NCBI GenBank assembly: GCA_964557855.1
Contig: CAZLBP010000002.1
Coordinates: 62,001 to 126,000, forward strand
From: JAJRZL01 sp964557855
GTDB taxonomy: Bacteria > Zixibacteria > MSB-5A5 > GN15 > FEB-12
Direction: 5' to 3'
Length of the DNA: 64,000 nt
Below, piece by piece: positions 8,787 to 16,097 of this stretch (positions are counted from its first letter, which is position 1; the number at the start of each line of letters is the position of its first letter). The position numbers and the translations under genes are program-made. The notes below the pieces were generated by a model that did not search any database, was not told the origin of the DNA, and worked only from the letters and a program-made list of their open reading frames with translations.

Positions 8787-9494
8787 GTGAGATTCCTGAT
8801 CGCGGTCATATCCTACAACGAAAGCGAGAAGCTGCAGCTTCTTGTTAAGCAGTTCCCGGCCGACTACGAGAAGGACGTTCTGATAGTCGATGACGGTTCT
8901 ACCGATGGCTCCACCGGATTCCTGGAGAACACTGATTATCGGCTCCTGAAACACGAACAGAATCGAGGGGTGGGAGCCGGTATCCGCACCGCCATCGGCT
9001 ATGCTCGCGAGAAAGGCTACGATGCCATCGTGATCATGGCCGGCAACGGCAAGATGTCACCATCTCAAATACCACAGCTAATACGACCCATTGAGGAAGA
9101 TCTGGCTGATTATGTTCAGGGGTCACGCTATCTCAAAGGAGGGGAGAGCCCGAATTTGCCATTCTACCGTCACCTTGGCATACAAGCGCTCACGAACATA
9201 GCTAATCTGTTGCTCTCCTACAGAGGCACTGACGTCACCTGTGGTTTCCGCGCCTACCGGCTCAGCATTCTCGACAATCCCGAGATCAATCTCAATCAGG
9301 ATTGGCTCGATCACTATGAACTGGAATATTATCTTCACTACAAAGTGCTCAAGAACTGCTACCGTGTGACAGAGGTGCCCGTATCCATGTCTTATCCTGT
9401 TGACGGCAAGAATTACACGAAAATCCCGAAAATCACCGGCTGGTGGTCAATTCTTCGGCCCTGGCTGTACCTTTCGCTGGGTATCAAAAAATAG
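8787..9494 (+). CDS. Glycosyltransferase family 2 (polyprenyl-phosphate-sugar synthase type)
   Basis: 235 aa from a GTG start (RFLIAVISYNESEKLQLLVK). The nucleotide-binding DDGSTDGS is clear. The second metal motif, MDADxQ in dolichol-phosphate mannose synthases, reads MAGNGKMSP here, a form I recall from a GT2 subgroup. YVQGSRYLKGG and CGFRAYR follow. No membrane segments occur, unlike GtrB-type proteins. It probably charges a lipid carrier or adds a sugar in the same glycan pathway; donor and acceptor are unknown. Confidence 0.82.
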   Translation: MRFLIAVISYNESEKLQLLVKQFPADYEKDVLIVDDGSTDGSTGFLENTDYRLLKHEQNRGVGAGIRTAIGYAREKGYDAIVIMAGNGKMSPSQIPQLIRPIEEDLADYVQGSRYLKGGESPNLPFYRHLGIQALTNIANLLLSYRGTDVTCGFRAYRLSILDNPEINLNQDWLDHYELEYYLHYKVLKNCYRVTEVPVSMSYPVDGKNYTKIPKITGWWSILRPWLYLSLGIKK

Positions 9495-9559
9495 CGTCCC
9501 CTAAATGGTCATGTTCCGGGTACTAATCGGAATGTGACATTCCCCGCCTCAGTTCAAAC

Positions 9560-9588
9560 TTGACTTGGAATTGGCGCCAGAATATAGT
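9560..9588 (+). promoter_or_regulatory. Sigma-70-type promoter
   Basis: TTGACT (9560-9565), a 17-base spacer, then TATAGT (9583-9588), about 25 bases before the coding start at 9613. This is one of the best promoter matches in the window. Confidence 0.6.
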
Positions 9589-9612
9589 CAAGCAGCATAA
9601 GGAGTGAAGGGT

Positions 9613-10134
9613 TTGAAGAAGATACTGTTAGGCATAATACTTCTGACCGTTGTTGTAGCATTCGGGTATGTCAAGTTCGTGCGGGATGGCCGGAGGACAA
9701 ACGAAGCATTTCTGGAAGGCAAATCGGAAGCTGACCGAGAGCTGCAGGGATCTCGTATCGAGGCGGAGTCTCTGCGGTATCACATTGGGGAACAGCAGGT
9801 TGAATTCGCGGATTCAATTGTTGCTTTAAGCCTGAGGCATCAGGCGGAGGTCGACTCGCTGGTCCGGACGATTGATTCTCTCCAAGAGAATAGGCCCGCT
9901 GTCCCTGCCTCGGGGTCGAAAACGGAAGCCGGCAAACTCACCCACGAACAGGCCGCTCTGCATAAGAAAGTCCTGACCTATTACAGAAAGCGCTTCGATG
10001 ACCTTCCCTCAGATCTGACTTCGTATGAGAAGAAGGTGGCTATCAATGAAATACGCCAGGAGACGGCTGTGGAGTTCAACATAACAGTTGCAGAATTGAA
10101 CGAGATACGAGATAGAAACGATGTGCCGTACTAG
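9613..10134 (+). CDS. Membrane-anchored coiled-coil protein of unknown function
   Basis: I chose the TTG at 9613 because AAGGAG (9599-9604) sits 8 bases upstream; an in-frame GTG at 9604 would overlap that site. The product is 173 aa. One N-terminal hydrophobic helix (ILLGIILLTVVVAFGYV) acts as anchor or uncleaved signal. A charged, heptad-like coiled coil follows to about residue 100. A compact C-terminal helical region follows (ALHKKVLTYYRKRFDDLP, then VAINEIRQETAVEFNITVAE). I do not recognise the family. It has its own promoter. Its stop TAG lies within the CTAG at the left edge of the MITE-like element. Confidence 0.7.
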   Translation: MKKILLGIILLTVVVAFGYVKFVRDGRRTNEAFLEGKSEADRELQGSRIEAESLRYHIGEQQVEFADSIVALSLRHQAEVDSLVRTIDSLQENRPAVPASGSKTEAGKLTHEQAALHKKVLTYYRKRFDDLPSDLTSYEKKVAINEIRQETAVEFNITVAELNEIRDRNDVPY

Positions 10135-10293
10135 TGTCCTGTCCCGGAAGTGATTTTCATAATACGTCGAACACTTTTATCCGGTTGTCTTTTTTAACCA
10201 AATCTCTCATATGACCTTGCGGCAATGCTGACTGTGACTATTGCAGGTATAAAGCCAACATTGTGTAAAGCTATTCGCGGGACAGGACACTAG
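10131..10293. mobile_element. MITE-like element, copy 1 (163 bp including flanking CTAG)
   Basis: The ends are perfect inverted repeats: CTAGTGTCCTGTCCCG on the left and CGGGACAGGACACTAG on the right. The element matches 35476-35638 base for base by eye, at the same length. It has no internal ORF. CTAG at both edges fits a 4-bp target duplication of the YTAR type known for IS5-family elements, with a 155-bp core starting TGTCC. Because CTAG is a palindrome present at all four ends, it could instead be part of the inverted repeat. No transposase is in the window. Confidence 0.85.
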
Positions 10294-10294
10294 A

Positions 10295-10450
10295 AAGGAT
10301 GTTGAAAATGGCCTGTTTGCCGGTTGCGGCAGGTCTTGGGAATCCACGTCAGCGGAGTCGTGTGACCTGCTGCTGTGACCATCCATGCACTTGCGTGTTA
10401 GAGGTCACACCCCGCTTGCGCGGGTCAAGACCTGACACAACACATGGAGT
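10295..10450. repeat. GC-rich nested-palindrome repeat
   Basis: Two nested palindromes lie back to back. GCGGCAGGTC (10326-10335) faces GACCTGCTGC (10364-10373). AGGTCACAC-CCCGC-TTGC-GCGGG-TC (about 10402-10426) is flanked by GTGTTAGAGGTC and GACCTGACAC. The layout matches the repeats at 1141-1188 and 12513-12558. The segment CGGTTGCGGCAGGTC recurs at 52604-52618 (TGGTTGCGGCAGGTC). No gene is supported here. Confidence 0.65.
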
Positions 10451-10483
10451 TATTTTGACGGGCCCGAGAAAGAGACTGTGAGC

Positions 10484-10798
10484 ATGGCCTCACGTGAATT
10501 CGAATTTGCTGAAATTGCAGTAGACAGGCTCTTTCTGGAGTCCTTTGCTAACGAGGAATCTCCATATTTCACAAAGGATTCTGAGTCTCTTTCTAAAGTG
10601 AATTTCGATAGAATCAGGGGCAAGCTGAAGTGGCACATCAACCATTCACTCTCCAAGAGACAGAAGCAGGTCATCCGACATTACCTCAAGGGGAAGACCG
10701 AGCGTGAAATTGCCCGCCTCCTGGGGATCAAGCAACAAGTTGTTAACATTTATAAGCATCGGGCTATCAAAAAGTTACACAAGATTCTTACAACATAG
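10484..10798 (+). CDS. Small regulator with sigma-70 region 4 / LuxR-like helix-turn-helix
   Basis: About 104 aa from the ATG at 10484 (an in-frame GTG lies 6 bases upstream). The C-terminal half reads SLSKRQKQVIRHYLKGKTER, then EIARLLGIKQQVVNIYKHRA, the layout of a sigma-factor region 4 HTH that binds -35 elements. The N-terminal half is acidic and shows no region 2. It therefore looks like a stand-alone region-4 regulator rather than a complete sigma factor. Several codons (TTA, ATA, AGA) and the flanking DNA look AT-richer than neighbouring genes. With its flanking repeats this suggests acquired or accessory DNA. Confidence 0.7.
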   Translation: MASREFEFAEIAVDRLFLESFANEESPYFTKDSESLSKVNFDRIRGKLKWHINHSLSKRQKQVIRHYLKGKTEREIARLLGIKQQVVNIYKHRAIKKLHKILTT

Positions 10799-10828
10799 GT
10801 GTATGTCAAAAGACTAATTAATGAACAG

Positions 10829-10920
10829 ATGGACTTTAGATTTTCATGTATCAGATAGCACCTTATTCTGTCATCGAAAGTACAAACCGATAGCTAAAGT
10901 CCATGACCGAAGGAGGTGAT
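10829..10920 (+). promoter_or_regulatory. Long inverted repeat followed by an orphan perfect Shine-Dalgarno sequence
   Basis: ATGGACTTTAG (10829-10839) and CTAAAGTCCAT (10894-10904) are a perfect 11-bp inverted repeat 54 bases apart. Immediately after, AAGGAGGTGAT (10910-10920) is fully complementary to the usual 16S anti-Shine-Dalgarno tail. No start codon lies at normal spacing. The nearest is a GTG at 10934 opening an 8-codon frame ending TGA at 10958-10960. The stretch could be a structured leader or small RNA, or the remnant of a deleted gene. Confidence 0.4.
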
Positions 10921-11027
10921 AACTCTCAGTACGGTGATTCCCTATATCCTCACCGCTTGACTGCTAATGAAACGACAATGTTGACCGATCAGCGCGGATC
11001 GGGGGGAAAACGATAGGGAGTTATGTT

Positions 11028-11213
11028 ATGCCGAAGAGGAAACAGACCGAGAAGTTCGCATCATCCGGCGAGAAAGATTGTTGGCATCCGTACAGCCTGC
11101 AAGTGTTGACGCCATCCAAGTTCACGGCCGTCGTTGGGCAGATTATGCAGGGACGGTACATGTTACTCTCGTCCCGATTCTCGAGGGGGGTACCACAGGG
11201 CCGCACGTATTGA
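11028..11213 (+). CDS. Hypothetical 61-aa basic protein
   Basis: ATG at 11028 with AGGGAG (11015-11020) 7 bases upstream. The product is basic and soluble, begins MPKRKQTEKFASSGEKDCWH and has one Cys. No signal, membrane helix or known domain is recognised. A hairpin CCGATC-AGCGCG-GATCGG (10985-11002) lies in the leader and a strong terminator lies 55 bases past the stop. The good RBS and terminator support expression of this unit. Protein function, or whether the transcript acts as RNA, is unknown. Confidence 0.4.
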   Translation: MPKRKQTEKFASSGEKDCWHPYSLQVLTPSKFTAVVGQIMQGRYMLLSSRFSRGVPQGRTY

Positions 11214-11268
11214 GAGTTATCAAGGATGTAGATTCTTGTAACCGCCGGTGATGACGAACCTCCAAGTT

Positions 11269-11303
11269 AACCGGGATTCACTCTCGTGAGTCCCGGTTCT
11301 TTT
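11269..11303 (+). terminator. Rho-independent terminator
   Basis: A 13-bp stem, AACCGGGATTCAC (11269-11281) with GTGAGTCCCGGTT (11286-11298), has one G-T pair and a TCTC loop, followed by CTTTT. It closes the 10484-11213 transcription unit. Confidence 0.85.
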
Positions 11304-11381
11304 GTGCAGGGGACTGCTTATACTGTTTGCCCCGTTCTTATGCTTCCCCGTCAGATAAAAATGAGTCTCACAGACTCCTGA

Positions 11382-12158
11382 CTATCGCAATATTTCCGCG
11401 AAGAACAACTTCAAATGCTCCCACGAACGCTGATCCGCTCTCTCGTTATAAGCCGCCCCCTTGGATGGATCATCGCCCGAATTGGGGTTCGTAAATGAAT
11501 GCACCGCCCCGCCGTAGGCAATAAACTGATAGTCGACATTGGCGTTGCTCATTTCGTCAAAGAACGCGTTGACCTGCTCCCGCGGAACATACGGATCATC
11601 GGCCCCGTGACAAACCAGCACCCGGCACTTGATATTCTCGGCATCCGATGGATCCGGCGTGTCCAGATTCCCATGGAAACTGACTACTCCGGCAATATCA
11701 GCCCCGGATCGCGCCAGTTCCAGCACGGTCCCGCCGCCGAAACAATAACCGATCGCCGCAATACGGCTGTTGTCCGACAGCTCGTGATTGCGCAGCACAT
11801 CCAGGCCGGCCGTGACCCGATCACGCATCAATTGCCGATCACTCCGGTAGATCGTAGCCTGTTCTGAGGCCTCTTCGGTGGTCTGCGGACGGATTCCTTT
11901 GCCGTACATATCGGCTGCAAAAGCGATATAGCCCATCTCGGCCAACTGTTGCGCGCGGGAGCGGGTGTAATCGCCGATCCCGGTCCATTCATGGACAATC
12001 AGCACTCCGGGGCGTGGCCCAGACTGCGAATCGTCATAGGCCAGATACCCTTCCAACAGGGCATCCCCGTGCTGGTATTCCACATTCCTGGTCACAATTT
12101 CACCTTGGATTGATACTGCTGCAATGAGCAGTAGTGTGAGAGAGAGGATTGTTTTCAA
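11382..12158 (-). CDS. Exported dienelactone hydrolase-family protein
   Basis: 258 aa. The start is TTG at 12158 with AAGGAG 9 bases upstream. A signal peptide (KTILSLTLLLIAAVSIQG) is followed by an alpha/beta hydrolase fold. The catalytic Cys is in GYCFGGGTVLE, Asp in GADDPYVPREQ and His in GGAVHSFTNPNSG, matching the Cys-His-Asp triad of dienelactone hydrolases. The physiological substrate of such periplasmic DLH-like proteins is usually unknown. It is a single gene: the plus-strand terminator at 11269 lies downstream and a repeat-rich spacer upstream. Confidence 0.88.
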   Translation of the reverse strand: MKTILSLTLLLIAAVSIQGEIVTRNVEYQHGDALLEGYLAYDDSQSGPRPGVLIVHEWTGIGDYTRSRAQQLAEMGYIAFAADMYGKGIRPQTTEEASEQATIYRSDRQLMRDRVTAGLDVLRNHELSDNSRIAAIGYCFGGGTVLELARSGADIAGVVSFHGNLDTPDPSDAENIKCRVLVCHGADDPYVPREQVNAFFDEMSNANVDYQFIAYGGAVHSFTNPNSGDDPSKGAAYNERADQRSWEHLKLFFAEILR

Positions 12159-12263
12159 AATGTTTGCTCCTTGATTAATTTGGGTTGATTCGTGGCACTA
12201 ATTGCGAAACAATCGTATACGAGCTCAGTTCCAAACCCCAGCTTCGATCGAGATTCTCTTGTA

Positions 12264-12317
12264 GGTCAGGACCCCTTGCGGTCCTGCCACAAGCGTCAGG
12301 ACCATAAAAGTCCTGAC
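12264..12317. repeat. Paired CAGGACC/GGTCCTG hairpins
   Basis: CAGGACC-CCTTGC-GGTCCTG (12267-12286) is followed by GTCAGGA-CCATAAAAG-TCCTGAC (12295-12317). A single related hairpin is at 55204-55222. These lie in the 574-base gap 12159-12732, which holds no credible gene. Confidence 0.6.
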
Positions 12318-12483
12318 CGACTTCCAAAGGCATCGACCTCTTCCGAAGCGGCCCGGAACCATTGTATCCGTCGCGTCAACAAACCCGCCCCTTTGTTTCC
12401 TCCGAGGAGGGGAGTAAGAAAACACCGCTAGATCATGTGGGACGCCAACTCAAACCAAATATCCGTCTCCAATTCCCCTCCTG

Positions 12484-12610
12484 AGGGCCTCTTGAAAAAC
12501 CCCATGTGCTGTTGTGTCGGGTCCTGAGCCCGCGTCAGCGGGATTGTGACCCGACACACAGACCAGTAGGTCGGGTTCTGAGGCGCCATCGGCGGCGAAC
12601 AACCCGACAC
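12484..12610. repeat. GC-rich nested-palindrome repeat
   Basis: TGTGTCGGGTC (12513-12523) pairs perfectly with GACCCGACACA (12548-12558) around an inner CCCGC-GTCA-GCGGG stem (12529-12542). A second unit, GTCGGGTT (12570-12577) with AACCCGAC (12601-12608), encloses CGCC-ATC-GGCG. The first unit is close in sequence to 1141-1188, and the GGCCTxTTGAAAxACCCC lead-in is shared. Confidence 0.7.
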
Positions 12611-12732
12611 ACAAGTCCTTTCGAACCCACTGCCACATCCCGACCCGCCCCCCAAAATTCTTGTGGTCAAAAACAAACTTGATACGTATCCTGTTGTGAC
12701 CGGTATAACGGTAGGAAAGAGTAACTGAGTCT

Positions 12733-13362
12733 ATGTTTAGCGAAGATTTCATACAACGCGCCATTATTGCGGCGCCAGCTATCCTGTTCGCGTTGACTGT
12801 GCACGAGTATTTCCACGCCTGGACTGCGCTTCGATTCGGGGACTCTACCGCCCGCGATAAGGGCCGGCTGACACTCAATCCCCTCAAGCATCTGGACCTC
12901 TTCGGTACACTGATGATGTTCATGTCACAGTTCCGGTTCGGCTGGGCCAAGCCGGTGCCGGTCAACCCGTACAACCTGCGCGATCCTCGCAAAAACGACC
13001 TGTGGATTTCCGCCGCCGGACCACTGTCTAACTTCGGCCTGGCTTTTATCTTCGGGACTATCTTCAGACTCGTCAATTCGATGGCATTCGCTATACCGGA
13101 ACCCGTCTACATGTTTCTCTTCTTCTCGGTGCTGATCAATGTCTCCCTGGCCTTCTTCAATCTCATTCCGGTGTTTCCCCTCGATGGCTCCCACATCCTC
13201 CGCAGCCTGCTTCCTGAACGCTACGATGACACGCTCGATCAAATCGAACGTTTCGCACCGTTCCTGCTGATAATCCTCATCGTCACCGGATCATTTTGGA
13301 TAATCCTTGGCCCGTTCATCACCCCCGTAGTCTATCTTTTCTCCGGCATTCGCATGGGTTAA
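12733..13362 (+). CDS. Site-2 protease family (M50) intramembrane metalloprotease homologue
   Basis: 209 aa, about five hydrophobic segments. The zinc-binding HExxH appears in LTVHEYFHAWTALRFGD and the second metal motif in FFNLIPVFPLDGSHILRSLL (NxxPxxPLDG). RLTLNPLKHLDLFGTLM is the family's NPxxHxDxxG segment. It is a short S2P without PDZ or CBS domains, like the YwhC/sll0862-type group found in many phyla. Substrate unknown. Only 4 bp separate it from the lipoprotein gene downstream, so the two are probably co-transcribed. Confidence 0.88.
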   Translation: MFSEDFIQRAIIAAPAILFALTVHEYFHAWTALRFGDSTARDKGRLTLNPLKHLDLFGTLMMFMSQFRFGWAKPVPVNPYNLRDPRKNDLWISAAGPLSNFGLAFIFGTIFRLVNSMAFAIPEPVYMFLFFSVLINVSLAFFNLIPVFPLDGSHILRSLLPERYDDTLDQIERFAPFLLIILIVTGSFWIILGPFITPVVYLFSGIRMG

Positions 13363-13366
13363 ACTC

Positions 13367-14044
13367 ATGAACTCAATCCGGGCAACAATTGTGCTGGCCG
13401 TGTTGTCGGCGTGCCTGGGGGGATGCGCGGTCAACCACAAGCCACGCATCGGCGCCGAAGACCCACGCTACCCGACCGGTGATATCCGGGCCGATGCGTA
13501 CCTGTTCGATGCCAAAATCAAACGTGAGGGCAAACCTACCTCCATTCGCCTGCAAATATACCAGGCTGACACGATCACGGCTCTCTCAGGCAAAGGGTAT
13601 CTGGGCAAAGGCGTGATCAAAGGACGGATACGCGATGATTCGCTGTTGGTTTACTTCCCCAGCTCGGAGGAGTTCCTTAGAGAAACCATCGGCTCCGTGA
13701 TAGCCTCCTCCGGTTGCCCGCAGTCTGTTCCTTATGTAAACCTGTCGGCGCTTTTGTCAACCGTGCCTGATTCGCTGCCGGGCATTGCCAACGTCGAAGT
13801 GGCACCCAACTACGGTGATCCGGATCGACCGCAATTCATGATATTCACTCCCGACTGCCCGTGGCAACTGGAACTGGAGTATGACCGGCACGATACCGGT
13901 TGGCGGCTGCGTCGATTCGAATTCGACGACGGTAACGATATCAACATCAAGGCCGACCGTCGCACGTTCAAGGATAACACCGACATCTCCGCCGAACGCT
14001 TCTATATTGTAATCCCCGACTACGCCACGCGTATAATTCCCTGA
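13367..14044 (+). CDS. Predicted outer-membrane lipoprotein of unknown function
   Basis: 225 aa. A type II signal peptide ends in a lipobox-like LGGC (VLSACLGGCAVNHKP). The rest is beta-rich and polar: ADAYLFDAKIKREGKPTSIR, a central SLLVYFPSSEEFLRE and ELEYDRHDTGWRLRRFEFDD. The pattern recalls LolA/LolB-like or DUF4292 lipoproteins with repeated beta strands, but I cannot assign a family. Two internal Cys-Pro pairs (SGCPQS, PDCPWQ) might form a disulfide. It is probably co-transcribed with the S2P homologue. Confidence 0.6.
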   Translation: MNSIRATIVLAVLSACLGGCAVNHKPRIGAEDPRYPTGDIRADAYLFDAKIKREGKPTSIRLQIYQADTITALSGKGYLGKGVIKGRIRDDSLLVYFPSSEEFLRETIGSVIASSGCPQSVPYVNLSALLSTVPDSLPGIANVEVAPNYGDPDRPQFMIFTPDCPWQLELEYDRHDTGWRLRRFEFDDGNDINIKADRRTFKDNTDISAERFYIVIPDYATRIIP

Positions 14045-14064
14045 TAGAACGCTAGTTGTGCGGG

Positions 14065-14093
14065 TTGACTTAAGGACCTGATTGTATGATATT
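14065..14093 (+). promoter_or_regulatory. Possible promoter of the envelope/LPS operon
   Basis: TTGACT (14065-14070), a 17-base spacer, then GATATT (14088-14093), 120 bases before the GTG at 14214. TATGAT at 14085 overlaps the same region with a shorter spacer. Confidence 0.4.
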
Positions 14094-14213
14094 ACTAAGT
14101 TTATGTGGTCGCTGACAGGAATGTGGAGAAAAGCTAATCGTAATCGAACAACAGAGCCATAGGACATGGACAAAGAGTCGATTTGCGGCCCGTGTTGCCC
14201 AAAGGAATGACCA

Positions 14214-16097
14214 GTGAGGCTGTACCGACGAATATTCGATATTGTTAAACGTTATTGGAAACGCCTGGTGCTGGCGTCCGCTTCCGCTGCGCTGCATGCT
14301 GTCTTTTCCGGCTTGCTGGTGTGGATGCTGGGACCGCTCTTAATGGTCCTGTTTCAGGTTGAAGACGTACCGTTCCTGGGCTCCGAGGCTGGAAGCGGAG
14401 ACATCGTGCAGGAGGAAACCGTGGCAGGTTCTGCAGGCGAGATCAATAGCTCCTTTGCGGACCTTAAGGAACGACTGAACAGGCTGGTGTACGGATTCGT
14501 GGAGGCAGACTCCCGTCAGGGCATGCTGCTCAATTTCTGCTGGCTGGCGCTCCTTATGGTAGTAGCCAAGAACTTGTTCCTGTATCTTCAGGGATTCAAC
14601 ATGGCTTATGTCCAGCAATCGGTGATGCGCGTTTTTCGTAACAACCTGTTTGAAAAGTACCAGCGCCTGTCACTCGACTATTTTCATAGTCGCCGCACCG
14701 GTCAGATCATTTCCCGCGTCACCAACGATGTGACGGTTTTGAACGAAGCGATCGATATCGGCTTCAACAGGCTGGTGACTGACTCGGTGCTGGTGATTGT
14801 GCTCGCCTCGTTTCTTGTCTTGTTAAGCTGGAAGCTGACACTCTTGAGTATGGTGATCATGCCGCTCGTCTTCGGTTTCATCTGGTATGTGGGGAAGAAA
14901 CTGCGGAAATACTCCGAACGTTCGCAGGAACGCATGGCGGACGTAAATTCGGTTCTGGAAGAATCAGTCAACAACATCCGCATAGTCAAAGCGTTTTCCA
15001 TGGAGAAATTCGAAATGCGGAAGTTCTTCCATGCCACCGCCGAGTATTTTCGAGCACTGCTGCGCATGACCCGCATCCGTCACTTGGCTACACCCATCAA
15101 TGACATCCTGGCCACCGTAGCCAGCCTGCTTATTCTACTCTACGCCGGCTCGCAGGTGATGGCCGGAACCGGAGAGCTTAATGCCGGCGATTTTGCCACC
15201 TTCGTCGTCGCCATGTTGTCTCTCATTAAACCCGTCAAATCACTCAGCCAGGTGCATATCAAGCTGCAAGAAGGCATGGCGGCGGCAAAGCGCGTATTCG
15301 GCGTCATAGACGCCGAGGAGAAGGTCACGGAACCATTACAACCCGTTTCTTTGTCCTCCCTGACTGACCGTCTTTGCTATGAACATGTCTCGTTCAGTTA
15401 CAACGGCAGTGATCAGGTTCTGAAAGACATTTCGTTTGATGTCAGGCCGGGAGAAGTCGTCGCCTTCGTGGGACCTTCCGGCGCCGGCAAGTCCACCCTG
15501 CTGGATTTGCTGCCCCGCTTCTACGACCCCCAACAGGGACAGATTACCATCGATGGTCACGATATCCGAACACTGTCTTTAGCTTCGTTGCGGCGGTTGC
15601 TGGGAATCGTTACGCAGGAAACGTATTTATTCAACGATACGGTCCGCAACAACATTGCCTACGGCTTGAATGGAGTCAGTTCGGACAAAGTCTTCACCGC
15701 GGCCGAAATGGCTAATGCCCACCAGTTTATCCGACAGTTTCCTTCGGGATATGATACGCTGGTCGGCAACCGAGGTATCATGCTGTCCGGCGGCCAGCGG
15801 CAGCGGCTGGCCATCGCCCGGGCGCTACTGAAAGACCCCCAGATCCTCATTTTCGACGAGGCTACGTCGGCGCTGGATACCGAGTCGGAAATGCTCGTAC
15901 AGGAAGCAATTGATCGCCTTATGGAAAATCGGACAGTGCTCGTCATCGCACATCGACTGTCAACCATCAAGAACGCCGACCGTATAATCGTTATCGAAGA
16001 TGGACGAATGGTGGAAGAAGGCACTCACGCCGGGTTGATGTCTCGGGAAGGACTATACAAGCGGCTATACAACATGCAGTTTCAGGATCGATCATGA
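14214..16097 (+). CDS. MsbA-like ABC exporter (fused TM and ATPase domains)
   Basis: 627 aa from a GTG start. Six transmembrane helices occupy about residues 15-330. The ATPase follows: Walker A GPSGAGKST (about 420-428), Q-loop TQETYLFNDT, signature LSGGQRQR (about 524), Walker B ILIFDEATSALD (about 544) and H-loop IAHRLS. The half-transporter would dimerise. A position at the head of an LPS-type glycosyltransferase operon suggests lipid A-core or another glycolipid as substrate. The loop between TM1 and TM2 is long (about residues 45-105, acidic), longer than in E. coli MsbA. The stop overlaps the next gene by 4 bp. Confidence 0.92.
   Translation: MRLYRRIFDIVKRYWKRLVLASASAALHAVFSGLLVWMLGPLLMVLFQVEDVPFLGSEAGSGDIVQEETVAGSAGEINSSFADLKERLNRLVYGFVEADSRQGMLLNFCWLALLMVVAKNLFLYLQGFNMAYVQQSVMRVFRNNLFEKYQRLSLDYFHSRRTGQIISRVTNDVTVLNEAIDIGFNRLVTDSVLVIVLASFLVLLSWKLTLLSMVIMPLVFGFIWYVGKKLRKYSERSQERMADVNSVLEESVNNIRIVKAFSMEKFEMRKFFHATAEYFRALLRMTRIRHLATPINDILATVASLLILLYAGSQVMAGTGELNAGDFATFVVAMLSLIKPVKSLSQVHIKLQEGMAAAKRVFGVIDAEEKVTEPLQPVSLSSLTDRLCYEHVSFSYNGSDQVLKDISFDVRPGEVVAFVGPSGAGKSTLLDLLPRFYDPQQGQITIDGHDIRTLSLASLRRLLGIVTQETYLFNDTVRNNIAYGLNGVSSDKVFTAAEMANAHQFIRQFPSGYDTLVGNRGIMLSGGQRQRLAIARALLKDPQILIFDEATSALDTESEMLVQEAIDRLMENRTVLVIAHRLSTIKNADRIIVIEDGRMVEEGTHAGLMSREGLYKRLYNMQFQDRS

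Noticed and set aside
10299..10481. 60-codon open frame before the HTH gene
   Set aside because: It is composed of the nested palindrome repeat; no RBS and Cys/Arg-rich random composition.
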